Counted from the stretch's first letter, positions 43,928 to 53,213 are shown. The stretch: 64,000 bases of DNA from an uncultured SAR86 cluster bacterium (GCA_943789005.1 CALSSL010000001.1:256511-320510); one strand, 5' to 3'. Program-made: numbers and translations. The notes: a model not told the origin generated them from the letters alone.

Positions 43928-44620
43928 TTATAGCAACTCTGATGAAGTTATTTTTATACCAGGTCCCATTGTGCTACTTAGCGCAATATTACCTATATAA
44001 ATTCCCTTTGCAGATGCTGGTTTTAATTTTTTTAATTCTTCCAATAATGCTGACGCATTAGCTTTAATTTTATCGATATCAAAAGATACTTTGCCAATGC
44101 TTCCATGAATAATTCCATTTTTATCTGTTCTAAATCTGACTTGTCCAGCTTTTGCATTGTTAATAGCAGTAGCAACATCATCAGTAACAGTGCCTGTTTT
44201 AGGGTTAGGCATTAAACCTTTTGGGCCTAAAACCTGGCCAAGCTTACCAACAACTTTCATAGCATCGTTTGTAGATATGACAACATCAACGCTTATTTCT
44301 TCTTTGGAAAACTTTTCCGCTAAATCATCCATGCCTATATATTCAGCTCCAGCAGCTTTTGCAGCATCAGCCTGATCACCGTCAGCAAAAACAGCTACGC
44401 TAACAGCTTTACCTAAGCTGTTAGGAAGTGTTACAGCACCTCTTACATTTTGATCAGATTTATTAGGATCAACACCTAGCCTAATAGCTATATCTACTGA
44501 CTCTTCAAATTTTGGAGACCTAACTGACTGCATTATTTCTAACGCTTCAGATATTGAATAAGTTTTTTCTGGATCAACTTTTTCTAAAATAATTTTTTGT
44601 TTTTTAGTTACTTTACTCAT
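43928..44620 (-). CDS. rplA: 50S ribosomal protein L1
   Basis: L1-stalk protein; in E. coli the repressor of rplK-rplA. 230 residues with [24 protein letters not shown] and [21 protein letters not shown], the family signature. It overlaps the rplK stop by four bases (ATGA). Confidence 0.99.
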   Translation of the reverse strand: MSKVTKKQKIILEKVDPEKTYSISEALEIMQSVRSPKFEESVDIAIRLGVDPNKSDQNVRGAVTLPNSLGKAVSVAVFADGDQADAAKAAGAEYIGMDDLAEKFSKEEISVDVVISTNDAMKVVGKLGQVLGPKGLMPNPKTGTVTDDVATAINNAKAGQVRFRTDKNGIIHGSIGKVSFDIDKIKANASALLEELKKLKPASAKGIYIGNIALSSTMGPGIKITSSELL

Positions 44621-45045
44621 AAATCTACCTCAACTCCCATACTTCTAGCTGTACCAGCAATAATTGATATGGCAGCATCTATATCATTTGAATTTAAATC
44701 AGGCTCTTTTTGTTTAGCTATGTCTTCGAGTTGGGCTCTTGTAAGTTTGCCAACTTTTTCTCTATTAGGCTCACCACTTCCTTTTGGAATTCCTAAAGCC
44801 TTTCTAATTAAAACTGCTGCAGGAGGTGTTTTTACAACAAATGTAAATGATTTGTTCTCATAAACAGTAATTACAACTGGTAATGGTAATCCTTTCTCTG
44901 CATTTTGTGTTTCAGAATTAAATGCATTACAAAAATCCATAATATTAACGCCTACCTGACCAAGAGCAGGACCAACAGGTGGACTAGGATTAGCTCCGCC
45001 TGCAGGAATTTGTAATTTAAGTATATTTGCTACTTTTTTTGCCAT
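44617..45045 (-). CDS. rplK: 50S ribosomal protein L11
   Basis: GTPase-centre protein required for stringent factor activation. 142 residues: [33 protein letters not shown] in the N-domain, then the C-domain with [25 protein letters not shown]. Overlaps nusG by one base. Confidence 0.99.
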   Translation of the reverse strand: MAKKVANILKLQIPAGGANPSPPVGPALGQVGVNIMDFCNAFNSETQNAEKGLPLPVVITVYENKSFTFVVKTPPAAVLIRKALGIPKGSGEPNREKVGKLTRAQLEDIAKQKEPDLNSNDIDAAISIIAGTARSMGVEVDL

Positions 45046-45572
45046 TATGTTTTCTCTATTTGAGTAAATTCAAGATCAACCGGAGTTGCTCTTCCTAAAA
45101 TTTGAACTGAAACTTTGACCATATTTCTTTCGTAATCAACACTTTCAACAACACCATTAAAGTCATTAAAAGGCCCATCGCAAACCCTAACCACTTCGCC
45201 TGGCTCATAGATGGTTTTTGGTGCTGGCGCATCTTCACCGACCTCAATCCTATTAATTATATTATTTACATCGTCCTCAGATATTGGTAACGGTCTATCT
45301 TTGGTGCCTCCAACAAAACCAGATACTCTTGGAGTTGATTGAACTAATTGCCAGGAGTCATCTTCAAGAAGCATTTGGATTAGAATGTATCCAGGGAAAA
45401 ATTTTCTTTCAGTAGTTTTCTTTGATCCGCCTCTAAGTTCAACTATTTGCTCTGTAGGTATCAAAATTTCTCCAAATTTATCAGATAAATTATTTAGCTC
45501 TATTTTCTCTTCAAGGGCTATTTTTACTTTTTGCTCATAGCCTGAGTAAGCTTGTATTACATACCAATCCAT
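45045..45572 (-). CDS. nusG: Transcription termination/antitermination factor NusG
   Basis: Couples RNA polymerase to Rho and to the ribosome. NGN domain with [20 protein letters not shown] and the [27 protein letters not shown] segment. The C-terminal KOW domain has [26 protein letters not shown]. 175 residues (E. coli 181). Four bases after secE. Confidence 0.99.
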   Translation of the reverse strand: MDWYVIQAYSGYEQKVKIALEEKIELNNLSDKFGEILIPTEQIVELRGGSKKTTERKFFPGYILIQMLLEDDSWQLVQSTPRVSGFVGGTKDRPLPISEDDVNNIINRIEVGEDAPAPKTIYEPGEVVRVCDGPFNDFNGVVESVDYERNMVKVSVQILGRATPVDLEFTQIEKT

Positions 45573-45576
45573 ATTA

Positions 45577-45939
45577 CTAACCTAAAACCAATTTGGTTAA
45601 AAAAGTTAAAAGAGATTCAAGGCCCCAAAAGAATAAGCACAAAACAATTATTGAACCGAATACCACTAAAAATGTTTGAGTTGTTTCTATGCGAGTTGGC
45701 CAAACCACTCTTCTAATTTCTGTTCTTGATTCTTTCATTAGCTTGATTGCATTAGAACCAAAATCTGTAATTGATAAAATAACAAGTCCAACAATAAATA
45801 GAAATACAACTCCTAAGACTCTATATAAGAAAGCAATCTCAACAAAGTAGCTATTACCAATTACAGCAGCACAAAAAACTGCTAGTGCAACAAGCCACTT
45901 TACATTATCTATCATTTTTGAAGCTGATCCTTTAGCCAT
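45577..45939 (-). CDS. secE: Preprotein translocase subunit SecE
   Basis: Essential clamp of the SecYEG channel. Start chosen at ATG 45939 (MAKGSASKMIDNVKW); the longer frame would run into tRNA-Trp. 120 residues with three membrane segments, as in E. coli, and the conserved cytoplasmic helix ESRTEIRRVVWPTRIETTQT before the third. In the classical order trnW-secE-nusG. Confidence 0.96.
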   Translation of the reverse strand: MAKGSASKMIDNVKWLVALAVFCAAVIGNSYFVEIAFLYRVLGVVFLFIVGLVILSITDFGSNAIKLMKESRTEIRRVVWPTRIETTQTFLVVFGSIIVLCLFFWGLESLLTFLTKLVLG

Positions 45940-45969
45940 ATATTTCCTATTTTGGCAGCAAGTTAAACT

Positions 45970-46045
45970 TGGCAGGCCAGGAGGGTCTCGAACCCACAAC
46001 CCCCGGTTTTGGAGACCGGTACTCTACCAATTGAGCTACTGGCCT
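45970..46045 (-). tRNA. trnW: tRNA-Trp (CCA)
   Basis: 76-nt cloverleaf on the minus strand: acceptor AGGCCAG/CTGGCCT with discriminator G and encoded CCA, D arm TAGCTCAATTGGTAGAGTA, anticodon loop with CCA, T arm GGGTTCGAGACCC. Located between tuf and secE, as in E. coli. Confidence 0.96.
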
Positions 46046-46078
46046 AAAACTTATTTTCATATTCCTCAGAGACAAGTA

Positions 46079-46102
46079 AGCCGAGACACAAAGGCCTCGG
46101 CT
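46079..46102 (-). other. Hairpin after tuf (weak terminator or processing site)
   Basis: AGCCGAG (46096-46102) and CTCGGCT (46079-46085) form a 7-bp GC-rich stem 14 bases past the tuf stop. The sequence after it on the minus strand has no U tract, so full termination before tRNA-Trp is doubtful. RNA processing between tuf mRNA and the tRNA is an alternative. Confidence 0.35.
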
Positions 46103-46115
46103 AAAAAGTCAACAA

Positions 46116-47306
46116 TTACTCAATAATTTTTGATACTACGCCAGCACCAACTGTTCTTCCACCTTCTCTAATCGCAAATTTAAGACCTTCGTCCATTGCA
46201 ATTGGGGCAATAAGTTCAATATTCATTTTAATATTATCACCAGGCATAACCATTTCTACACCACTCGGAAGCTCACATGCACCCGTTACGTCAGTAGTTC
46301 TGAAATAGAACTGAGGTCTATAGTTATTCATAAAAGGAGTATGTCTTCCTCCTTCATCTTTACTTAATACATAAATCTCAGCTTCAAACTTAGTATGAGG
46401 TGATATTGATCCAGGCTTAGCTAAAACTTGTCCTCTTTCAACAGCATCTCTCTCCACACCTCTTAATAAAACACCACAGTTTTCACCGGCTCTACCTTCA
46501 TCTAAAGATTTTCTAAACATCTCAACACCAGTACAGGTTGTTGTAGTTGTATCTTTGATACCAACGATTTCTAATGGGTCACCAGTGTTTACGATACCTG
46601 TTTCAATTCTTCCAGTAACAACAGTTCCTCTACCAGAAATAGTGAATACATCTTCGATTGGCATTAGGAATGCCCCATCGACAGGTCTTTCAGGCTCTGG
46701 TACATAACTATCTAATGTTTCAATAAGTTTTTGAACTGAAGGAACACCTATTTCTGATGTATCTCCCTCTAAAGCTTTAAGTGCACTTCCAACAATAATT
46801 GGAGTGTCATCACCAGGGAAATCATACTCATTTAATAGTTCTCTAATTTCCAACTCAACAAGCTCTATCATTTCAGGATCATCATTCTGGTCAGCTTTGT
46901 TCATGTATACAACGATGTGTGGAACACCAACCTGTCTTGCTAATAGAATATGCTCTCTAGTTTGAGGCATTGGGCCATCAGCAGCACTAACAACTAAAAT
47001 TGCACCGTCCATCTGAGCAGCACCTGTAATCATATTTTTAACATAATCAGCATGACCAGGACAGTCAACGTGAGCATAATGTCTTTCGTTTGAAACATAC
47101 TCAACATGAGAAGTAGCAATTGTTATTCCTCTTGCTCTTTCTTCTGGAGCATTATCAATATTTGCAAAGTCAACAGCATCTCCGCCATATACTTCAGCAG
47201 CTACTTTTGTTAATGCAGCTGTAAGTGTTGTTTTACCATGGTCAACGTGACCAACTGTCCCTACATTAACGTGGGGAAGCGTTCTTTCAAATTTTTCTCT
47301 TGCCAT
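46116..47306 (-). CDS. tuf: Elongation factor Tu
   Basis: GTPase that delivers aminoacyl-tRNA to the ribosome. G1 [14 protein letters not shown] (residues 18-31), switch region [16 protein letters not shown]3 [16 protein letters not shown]4 NKADQ. 396 residues, close to E. coli (394). It is the only tuf in the window, at the tufB position beside tRNA-Thr; the tufA position after fusA is empty. Confidence 0.99.
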   Translation of the reverse strand: MAREKFERTLPHVNVGTVGHVDHGKTTLTAALTKVAAEVYGGDAVDFANIDNAPEERARGITIATSHVEYVSNERHYAHVDCPGHADYVKNMITGAAQMDGAILVVSAADGPMPQTREHILLARQVGVPHIVVYMNKADQNDDPEMIELVELEIRELLNEYDFPGDDTPIIVGSALKALEGDTSEIGVPSVQKLIETLDSYVPEPERPVDGAFLMPIEDVFTISGRGTVVTGRIETGIVNTGDPLEIVGIKDTTTTTCTGVEMFRKSLDEGRAGENCGVLLRGVERDAVERGQVLAKPGSISPHTKFEAEIYVLSKDEGGRHTPFMNNYRPQFYFRTTDVTGACELPSGVEMVMPGDNIKMNIELIAPIAMDEGLKFAIREGGRTVGAGVVSKIIE

Positions 47307-47350
47307 CTTTTTATGCCTCTCTGAAATAATTATTTTTCATTAAAATAAAA

Positions 47351-47425
47351 TGGAGCTCATAACCGGACTTGAACCGGTGACCTCTTACTTACCAAGCAAG
47401 TGCTCTACCACTGAGCTATATGAGC
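47351..47425 (-). tRNA. trnT: tRNA-Thr (GGT)
   Basis: 75-nt cloverleaf on the minus strand: acceptor GCTCATA/TATGAGC, discriminator T, encoded CCA, D arm TAGCTCAGTGGTAGAGCA, anticodon loop TTGGTAA giving GGT, T arm CCGGTTCAAGTCCGG. Immediately upstream of tuf, as thrT-tufB in E. coli. Confidence 0.96.
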
Positions 47426-47458
47426 CCGAATATGTAGCATCCTATTTTAAGGTGGCGT

Positions 47459-47487
47459 ATTATCCCTCTAAAAAGTTATAAACTCAA
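47459..47487 (-). promoter_or_regulatory. Promoter of tRNA-Thr-tuf
   Basis: On the minus strand TTGAGT (47482-47487), a 17-base spacer and GATAAT (47459-47464), then the discriminator ACGCCACC. It lies in the gap between tRNA-Tyr and tRNA-Thr. The discriminator is nearly identical to that of the S10 promoter (ACGCCACA). A GC-rich discriminator is typical of ppGpp-controlled promoters. Confidence 0.7.
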
Positions 47488-47545
47488 CCTTTTTTCAATT
47501 AAATATTCGATTATTTTTTAAGCTATTTTGATAAGAAAATAGACA

Positions 47546-47629
47546 TGGTGGAGAGGGTAGGATTCGAACCTACGTAGCCGAAGCGGCAGATTTACAGTCT
47601 GCTGGTATTAACCACTCACCCACCTCTCC
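47546..47629 (-). tRNA. trnY: tRNA-Tyr (GTA)
   Basis: 84-nt class II tRNA on the minus strand with acceptor GGAGAGG/CCTCTCC, discriminator A and encoded CCA. Anticodon loop CTGTAAA gives GTA; a long variable arm (GCCGCTTCGGC region) follows and the T arm is GTAGGTTCGAATCCTAC. E. coli tyrU is also in the tufB tRNA cluster. Confidence 0.96.
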
Positions 47630-47643
47630 ATATCAAGCTTGCT

Positions 47644-47672
47644 ATTTTTGTTCTAGAATGGATTTAAGTCAA
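47644..47672 (-). promoter_or_regulatory. Possible promoter of tRNA-Tyr
   Basis: On the minus strand TTGACT (47667-47672), a 17-base spacer and a weak AAAAAT (47644-47649), 15 bases before the mature tRNA. The -35 is good, the -10 poor. It overlaps the divergent birA upstream region. Confidence 0.45.
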
Positions 47673-47685
47673 CCAATTTTTTAAA

Positions 47686-48432
47686 TTGAATATATTAAAC
47701 AGACAAAAAATACTTAAAAATCTTTCTAAATCTCAAGTTGATCTAGATTTATATAACACTATTGACTCAACCAATGAAGAGTGTAAAAGAATCGAACTTA
47801 AAAAAGATTTTCATGTAATCATTTCAGAACATCAAACCATGGGAAGAGGTAGATTGGGCAAGGCATGGTCTAGTCCAAGTTCTGGGAATATCTATATGTC
47901 CATCTATTCTAAAGAGACTACAAAAGTGGCCCCTCTTAGCTTAATAGTTGGTCTGATATGTGCAACTGTTATTAATTCAATGATTAAAACTAAAGACGTT
48001 GGTCTTAAATGGCCAAATGACATAATTCTTGCAAAAAAGAAAATTGGAGGGATTTTGATTGAAAAAGAAGTAATGGGAACTAACATTAATAATATTGTTG
48101 GAATAGGAATTAATCTAAATCACCCAGAAAAAGAAGAATGGTGGGGAGACCTATCCTCTTTTAAAGTTAGCTCAATGAGAAATGAGCTGATAAATAGTAT
48201 TTTAAAAAGTTATATCCACTTTTGCGATCATGGAATAGATTCTTGGCAAGAAAAATGGCTTGAACTATGTGTTCATATGAATTTCAATATTAAAATAAGG
48301 CATAACGAAAAAATTATTACATCAGGTCTTTTTGATGGTATTAATGCTGATGGTAGCCTTAAACTTAAATTAGCTAACAACAAAATTATTAATTATGAAC
48401 ATGGAGAAATATCTATAGAAGGTATTTATTAA
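47686..48432 (+). CDS. birA: Biotin-[acetyl-CoA-carboxylase] ligase BirA, ligase-only form
   Basis: Activates biotin to biotinyl-AMP and attaches it to the carboxylase carrier protein. The catalytic loop GRGRLGKAW (53-61), DSTN (27-30) and KWPNDIIL with the Lys that follows are present, and a small C-terminal beta domain ends the protein. At 248 residues it lacks the DNA-binding domain that makes E. coli BirA (321) a repressor. The start is TTG at 47686; upstream ATG 47658 runs into a stop. The position next to the tRNA-tuf cluster is conserved. Confidence 0.9.
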   Translation: MNILNRQKILKNLSKSQVDLDLYNTIDSTNEECKRIELKKDFHVIISEHQTMGRGRLGKAWSSPSSGNIYMSIYSKETTKVAPLSLIVGLICATVINSMIKTKDVGLKWPNDIILAKKKIGGILIEKEVMGTNINNIVGIGINLNHPEKEEWWGDLSSFKVSSMRNELINSILKSYIHFCDHGIDSWQEKWLELCVHMNFNIKIRHNEKIITSGLFDGINADGSLKLKLANNKIINYEHGEISIEGIY

Positions 48433-48436
48433 AATT

Positions 48437-48991
48437 ATGAATCACTACTTAAATGGGATTGATCTAAATTCAGAAGCTCCTGCTGAATATAATGAAATTA
48501 TATTTGGAGCTGGATGTTTTTGGGGTGTGGAAAGAAAATTTTGGCAACTAGATGGTGTCTGGTTAACTTCAGTTGGGTATGCTGGGGGTGATATCAAAAA
48601 TCCAACATATGAACAAGTCTGTTATAAAAATACCAATCATGCAGAGGTTGTAAAAGTTATTTACGATCCTAAAGAAATATCATTATCTGATTTATTGAAA
48701 GTTTTTTGGGAATGTCATGACCCAACTCAAGGAATGCGTCAAGGTAATGATAAAGGGACTCAATATAGATCAGTAATATACTGCTCATCTGAAAAAGACC
48801 TCAAAATTTGTGAAGATACAAAAAATAAATATCAGAATATTCTCTTAGCTAAAAATTATGACAAGATAACAACCGAGATTATTTTAGCTCCGACTTATTA
48901 TCTAGCTGAAGAATATCATCAACAGTACTTAGCTAAGAACCCTAATGGATATTGTGGTCTTGGAGGAACTGGGTGCGCATTAGATATTTAA
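48437..48991 (+). CDS. msrA: Peptide-methionine (S)-S-oxide reductase MsrA
   Basis: Repairs S-methionine sulfoxide in proteins. Active-site GCFWGVERKFWQLDGV with Cys27, then YAGGDIKNPTYEQVCYKNTNHAEVVKV and HDPTQGMRQGNDKGTQYRS. Probable resolving cysteines are Cys173 and Cys180 in the tail. 184 residues. It starts four bases after birA, so the two are probably co-transcribed. Confidence 0.97.
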   Translation: MNHYLNGIDLNSEAPAEYNEIIFGAGCFWGVERKFWQLDGVWLTSVGYAGGDIKNPTYEQVCYKNTNHAEVVKVIYDPKEISLSDLLKVFWECHDPTQGMRQGNDKGTQYRSVIYCSSEKDLKICEDTKNKYQNILLAKNYDKITTEIILAPTYYLAEEYHQQYLAKNPNGYCGLGGTGCALDI

Positions 48992-49038
48992 AATAACCTA
49001 TTCCCTGAAAGATTTAATTAATGTAAAATTCGCCCCGC

Positions 49039-49114
49039 GCCGGTATAGCTCAGCTGGTAGAGCAACTGATTTGTAATCAGTAGGTCCCGAGTTCGACTCT
49101 TGGTGCCGGCACCA
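49039..49114 (+). tRNA. trnT: tRNA-Thr (TGT)
   Basis: 76-nt cloverleaf on the plus strand: acceptor GCCGGTA/TGCCGGC, discriminator A, encoded CCA, D arm TAGCTCAGCTGGTAGAGCA, anticodon loop TTTGTAA giving TGT, T arm CCGAGTTCGACTCTTGG. In E. coli the TGT threonine tRNA (thrU) is on the same strand as tyrU and thrT; here it lies past birA-msrA on the opposite strand. Confidence 0.96.
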
Positions 49115-49119
49115 CTTTT

Positions 49120-50394
49120 CTAATTTCTGTAGGTATTTGGTTTATTAAGATCCTTGGTGTACCTATCTCTAAGTCTTGTTGATCTGGTAGTTAGATCTGT
49201 TTCAATTCCATTTATGAAAACTCTTTCAGGTATGCTTGATGGCTCAAGCGGATCATCCTCCCAAACAACAATATCTGCATAATTGCCAACCTTTATAGAA
49301 CCTCTATTCTCAATATTAAATACTTTGGCTACATTACTAGTAAGGGCTTTTATTGCAGAGCCATATGAAAGACCATTTGCCACTGCTACGCCTGCCCCTT
49401 GCCTGATTAAATGATAATTATGATCTCTTGAAACATTAAACATCATTGCAATTCCTGCTTTCTCTAATCTTTGTGCTAGGTTTATATTTGATGCAAGCTC
49501 ATCAAAAGAGTTGGGAATATTATTTATAGGATTAATAATTAAAGGGACATCATTTTTAGCAATATCGTCTATTACTAGAGATGCTTCTTGTGCTCCCATT
49601 ATTACTAAATTTAAGTCATACTTTTTTTTAAGACTAATTAGATTAAGGATGTCTGATGCTCTATGAGATTTTATTATTAATGGAAGATCTTCATCAAAAA
49701 GCCTATACAAGACTTTGACATCTCTGGCTTTAAGATCTAAATAAGATGCAATGGATGAGTTTTCAATAATCTCATCAATAGTAATATCTGATGCTATATC
49801 TTTTTTATTCAGTGATAATCCAAAGGATAATATATCTTCCATTAAAGATAGATTTTCTGCTCTAGATGATGATCCGCTTGCTCCCAATCTTCCAATAAGA
49901 ACCATATCAGCATTGCTGTTAATATTCATTTTGCTATCTAAAAGAAAAAAAGATCCCAGCCCCCCTATTGGGCTTGAGGTATTTCTTGGAAGAGTGATTG
50001 CTGATGTTATTCCATTTGATCTATTCCATGGGATTAGAGTTGAGTTAGGGTTAAATGCACTATGAATACTAAAACCAATATCATATATATTTGACTCATC
50101 GTCTCTAGTAACACTTAAAGCTCCAATTTCAACTATGCCTATCTCAGTATCAGGAGCGATGAATCCAGGTGTAACTATTTTGCCCTTAACATCTATAACC
50201 CTGTCTCCTTGAACCATAGATGATTTGGATACTTTTTTTATAAATCCATCATCAATAAGAATGTGTCCTAAATATGAGCTATCTTCAATACCATCAAAAA
50301 TAGTTGCATTTTTAATGACTATAGTAGAGCCTTCTAAAATAGTTGAGGTGAAAAATATAAATGAAAAAACTATCAAAGTTTTATTTCTAATCAC
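49120..50394 (-). CDS. Exported amidohydrolase-family protein without the HxH metal site
   Basis: 424 residues with a signal peptide (about 1-22) and the amidohydrolase architecture: beta-sandwich start IVIKNATIFDGIED, GKIVTPGFI, and the C-terminal GSIKVGNYADIVVWEDDPLEPSSIPERVFINGIE. After PGFI, where active members read DxHxH, this protein reads APDTEIGIVEIGAL, so the first two zinc ligands are missing. The usual later histidines are not evident either. It may be an inactive partner of the intact paralogue upstream, whose stop overlaps its start by four bases. The substrate is unknown. Confidence 0.82.
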   Translation of the reverse strand: MIRNKTLIVFSFIFFTSTILEGSTIVIKNATIFDGIEDSSYLGHILIDDGFIKKVSKSSMVQGDRVIDVKGKIVTPGFIAPDTEIGIVEIGALSVTRDDESNIYDIGFSIHSAFNPNSTLIPWNRSNGITSAITLPRNTSSPIGGLGSFFLLDSKMNINSNADMVLIGRLGASGSSSRAENLSLMEDILSFGLSLNKKDIASDITIDEIIENSSIASYLDLKARDVKVLYRLFDEDLPLIIKSHRASDILNLISLKKKYDLNLVIMGAQEASLVIDDIAKNDVPLIINPINNIPNSFDELASNINLAQRLEKAGIAMMFNVSRDHNYHLIRQGAGVAVANGLSYGSAIKALTSNVAKVFNIENRGSIKVGNYADIVVWEDDPLEPSSIPERVFINGIETDLTTRSTRLRDRYTKDLNKPNTYRN

Positions 50395-51768
50395 TCTTCT
50401 ATCCTCCTTTTTTTAGGATTAATAATGCCTATGTCAAAATCACTAGTTGGTTCAAAACCACTTGATTTGTCATAAGCTAACGCTCCATCGATATATACTT
50501 TTTCTACAAGAGCATAAACACTAAATGGATTTCTAGACCACATAACTACATCAGCATTTTTACCAACCTTCAGCGAGCCTGTTTGATCATATATTCCAGC
50601 CGCTTTAGCTGGATTACTAGTTATCCATTTCATTGCCCTAGCTTTAGATATGCTATAACCGGCTTTAAGACCTGCAGATAATGCTTTTGATGCCTCTACA
50701 TTTAAATGCTGAATTCCAATTTCATCATCAGAGTGTACTATTGCACAACCAGTTCCATTTCTGGCCTGATCTACAATTGCAACATTTGCTTGAACCATAT
50801 CGTATGCTTCATGTTTAAAGCCCCACCAGTCAGCCCAAAGAGCTGCACATATATTGTTCTCAGCTAAAAGATCAGCAATTTTATAAGCCTCAACTGCATG
50901 ATGAAAGGCTGTAATTTTATAATCAAATTCTTTTGCAACATCTATCATCATTGCCATTTCGTCCGCCCTATAGCAATGATTATGAACAAGAATGTCACCA
51001 CGCAAAACTCCAGCTAAAGTTTCTAACTCTAAATCTCTAGTTGGCTTATATGATAATTCTTTTGCCTCATCTGACTTAGCTTCGTATTCATCTAATTTAC
51101 TTAAGTAGCCTTCTGCTTTTATCCATGACTTTCTATATCCGGCAATATTTCCCATTCTTGTTGATGGTGTTTGGCCTCTATTTCCATACACTCTTTTTGG
51201 GTTCTCTCCACAGGCCATTTTTAATGAATGTGGCGCATCAGGAAATTTCATTGAATTTATGGTATTTCTTTGAAGATTCTTTGCAGTAACCCCCCTTCCA
51301 CCAATTAAATTAGCTGAACCAGGTAAAACATGAAAAGTTGTTACTCCCCCTTTGAGAGCTAAAGCAAATTGAGGATCTTGAGTCCATATAGAATGCTCTG
51401 CCCAAACCTCCGCTGTAACAGGACTAGTTGCTTCATTTCCATCTGAACTTGTTTTGACACTAGGAGCAGGATATACCCCCATGTGCGAATGAATATCAAT
51501 TATTCCAGGTGTTATCCATTTACCAGTCGCATCTACTATAGTTAATTCATCTGCTCCAGGAAGATCTTTGCCAATTGCAGATAATTTTTCCATTTTGAAT
51601 AATTATATCTGTCTCTAAGAATTCATTACCATCACCATCATAAATATTTGCATTTTTTAATATTGTATTTGTATAAGGAAGAGGTTCGTATGTCGATTCA
51701 TAAGGCTCAAAATTTGTTGCTTCTAAGGTGAATGAAATTATAGAAATTAATATGTAAATTTTTTTCAT
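50391..51768 (-). CDS. Exported metal-dependent amidohydrolase, frame broken once
   Basis: Predicted periplasmic hydrolase of the imidazolonepropionase/prolidase-like branch. A signal peptide (about 1-18) and LKNANIYDGDGNEFLETDIIIQNGK are in the first frame; the second gives LSAIGKDLPGADE onward. Removing one base of the five-base run at 51585-51589 joins them into 458 residues. Metal ligands look intact: IDIHSHMG, VHNHCYR, AFHHAVEAY and VHSDDE. The C-terminus has GSLKVGKNADVVMW. The substrate is unknown. It is the upstream partner of the HxH-less paralogue and divergent from the alcohol dehydrogenase. Confidence 0.86.
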
Positions 51769-51795
51769 GTTAAACAGTATAAATAAAAAATATCA

Positions 51796-51812
51796 ATACA
51801 CTATAATAATGT
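51796..51812 (+). promoter_or_regulatory. Near-palindromic operator candidate over a -10 box
   Basis: The 17-base element TACACTATAATAATGTA is palindromic at seven of eight pairs around a central A. It contains a perfect TATAAT (51801-51806) that can serve as the -10 of the alcohol dehydrogenase gene 25 bases on. A Zur/Fur-type repressor site is conceivable given the downstream metal-uptake genes. The motif does not match a textbook Zur box, so this is a guess from position and symmetry. Confidence 0.35.
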
Positions 51813-51837
51813 AAATTATTTTTTGTGAGTTTTAACT

Positions 51838-52890
51838 ATGAAATCATATAAAGTCGTTGCGAGCGGAGCCTCCCTTGAATTGCATGAATCTCAAAGACCT
51901 GTACCAGAAGGTAAGCAGGTATTAATTAAAACTATTGCCTGTGGGGTTTGTCATACAGATATTCACATTCATGATGGATACTTTGATTTAGGAAATGATA
52001 ATCATATTCCCTCGAGGATGAATGAAACATTAACTATGGGTCATGAAATTTATGGGGAATTAGTTGAGTTTGGTTCAGATGTTTCAAACGTAGAAATTGG
52101 AAAAAAATACGTTGTGTATCCATGGATAGGTTGTGGTGAGTGCAATGAGTGTAAAAGAGATATGGAACATTACTGCTCACCTTTTACAGCAGAAAATCTT
52201 GGTGTTTCTGTTGATGGAGGTTATGGTGAGTATGTTCTTGTTAAAGATTCTAAATATCTTTTTGATGCCGGCAATACACCAGATGAACTTGCTGGCACTT
52301 ATGCCTGCAGAGGTCTTACAGCATATAGTGCATTAAAAAAAGCTAACCTACAAAAAGGAGATAGTGTAGTAATTATAAGTGCTGGAGGTTTAGGCCTACT
52401 TGCGTTAAAAATTGCAATCGCAGCATTCGAAGTAAATGCTATAGTTGTGGATATAGATAATGAAAAACTATCGATTGCAAAAAAAATTGGTGCATCGGAA
52501 GTAATAAATTCTAAAGATGAAGGAGCCGCTTCTAAAATTATGGAAATTTTAGGAGGAGCTGCTTCAACTATTTTAGATTTTGTAGGCTCAGAAGAGTCTG
52601 TTAATTTTGGCTACAGTCTATTTGGCATTAATAAAGGTGGGTTATATGTATTAGTAGGTTTGTTAGGTGGCAAATTTGATCTTCCACTTCCTCTTCATAC
52701 ATTTACAGCTAGAACGATTACTGGAACCTATGTTGGAAGCATGAAAGAGATGAAAGAATTAATGGATTTGGTAAGAGAAGGTAGAATTGAGCCGGTAGAA
52801 GTTGAGACTAGACCAGCATCAAAGGCCAGTGATACACTAGCTGATCTTAAGGCAGGTAAGATTAAAGGTTTAGTATGTCTTAAGCACTAA
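51838..52890 (+). CDS. Zinc-dependent alcohol dehydrogenase (MDR superfamily)
   Basis: Oxidises an alcohol or reduces an aldehyde with NAD(P). Catalytic zinc site CGVCHTD (Cys38) and GHE (His69-Glu70); structural zinc cysteines 99, 102, 105 and 113 in GCGECNECKRDMEHYC. The nucleotide-binding SAGGLGLLALKIA lies near 180-192. 350 residues, class-typical. Substrate specificity is not readable. The next gene starts five bases after its stop, so it may share an operon with the metal-uptake genes. Confidence 0.9.
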   Translation: MKSYKVVASGASLELHESQRPVPEGKQVLIKTIACGVCHTDIHIHDGYFDLGNDNHIPSRMNETLTMGHEIYGELVEFGSDVSNVEIGKKYVVYPWIGCGECNECKRDMEHYCSPFTAENLGVSVDGGYGEYVLVKDSKYLFDAGNTPDELAGTYACRGLTAYSALKKANLQKGDSVVIISAGGLGLLALKIAIAAFEVNAIVVDIDNEKLSIAKKIGASEVINSKDEGAASKIMEILGGAASTILDFVGSEESVNFGYSLFGINKGGLYVLVGLLGGKFDLPLPLHTFTARTITGTYVGSMKEMKELMDLVREGRIEPVEVETRPASKASDTLADLKAGKIKGLVCLKH

Positions 52891-52895
52891 ACACC

Positions 52896-53168
52896 ATGAC
52901 AAATATTAAGAATAACAAAGCATTTATTTTATTAGCAGGAATTTTATTTGCTGGTTCTATAACTGCTGATCCATTTATTCATGATCATTTTGAGAAAAGT
53001 GAATCTCTTATAGAATGTCAGTTTTGTGAAAACAAGACTGCCGATATCAAAAATGTTAAATCGGAAATAAATAAGAGAATTGAATTATCCATTTTTAGTC
53101 CTGAAAGCAATCAAGACTTATTATCTACTAACAGCAAAAACTATCAATCGAGAGCTCCACCAAAATAA
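52896..53168 (+). CDS. Small exported Cys/His protein before the TonB receptor
   Basis: Unrecognised 90-residue protein with a signal peptide (about 1-24, ending ITA). The mature part has possible metal ligands in DPFIHDHFEK and the pair ECQFCE, and ends QSRAPPK. Short exported proteins with Cys/His motifs and a terminal RxPP occur near metal-uptake receptors in other proteobacteria (recalled, DUF2946-like). It sits five bases after the alcohol dehydrogenase and 45 before the receptor gene. A metal-handling periplasmic accessory is an inference. Confidence 0.6.
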   Translation: MTNIKNNKAFILLAGILFAGSITADPFIHDHFEKSESLIECQFCENKTADIKNVKSEINKRIELSIFSPESNQDLLSTNSKNYQSRAPPK

Positions 53169-53213
53169 TAAATTTTTATCTATTTTAAATTTTTATTTTT
53201 TTAAGGAGTTCTT

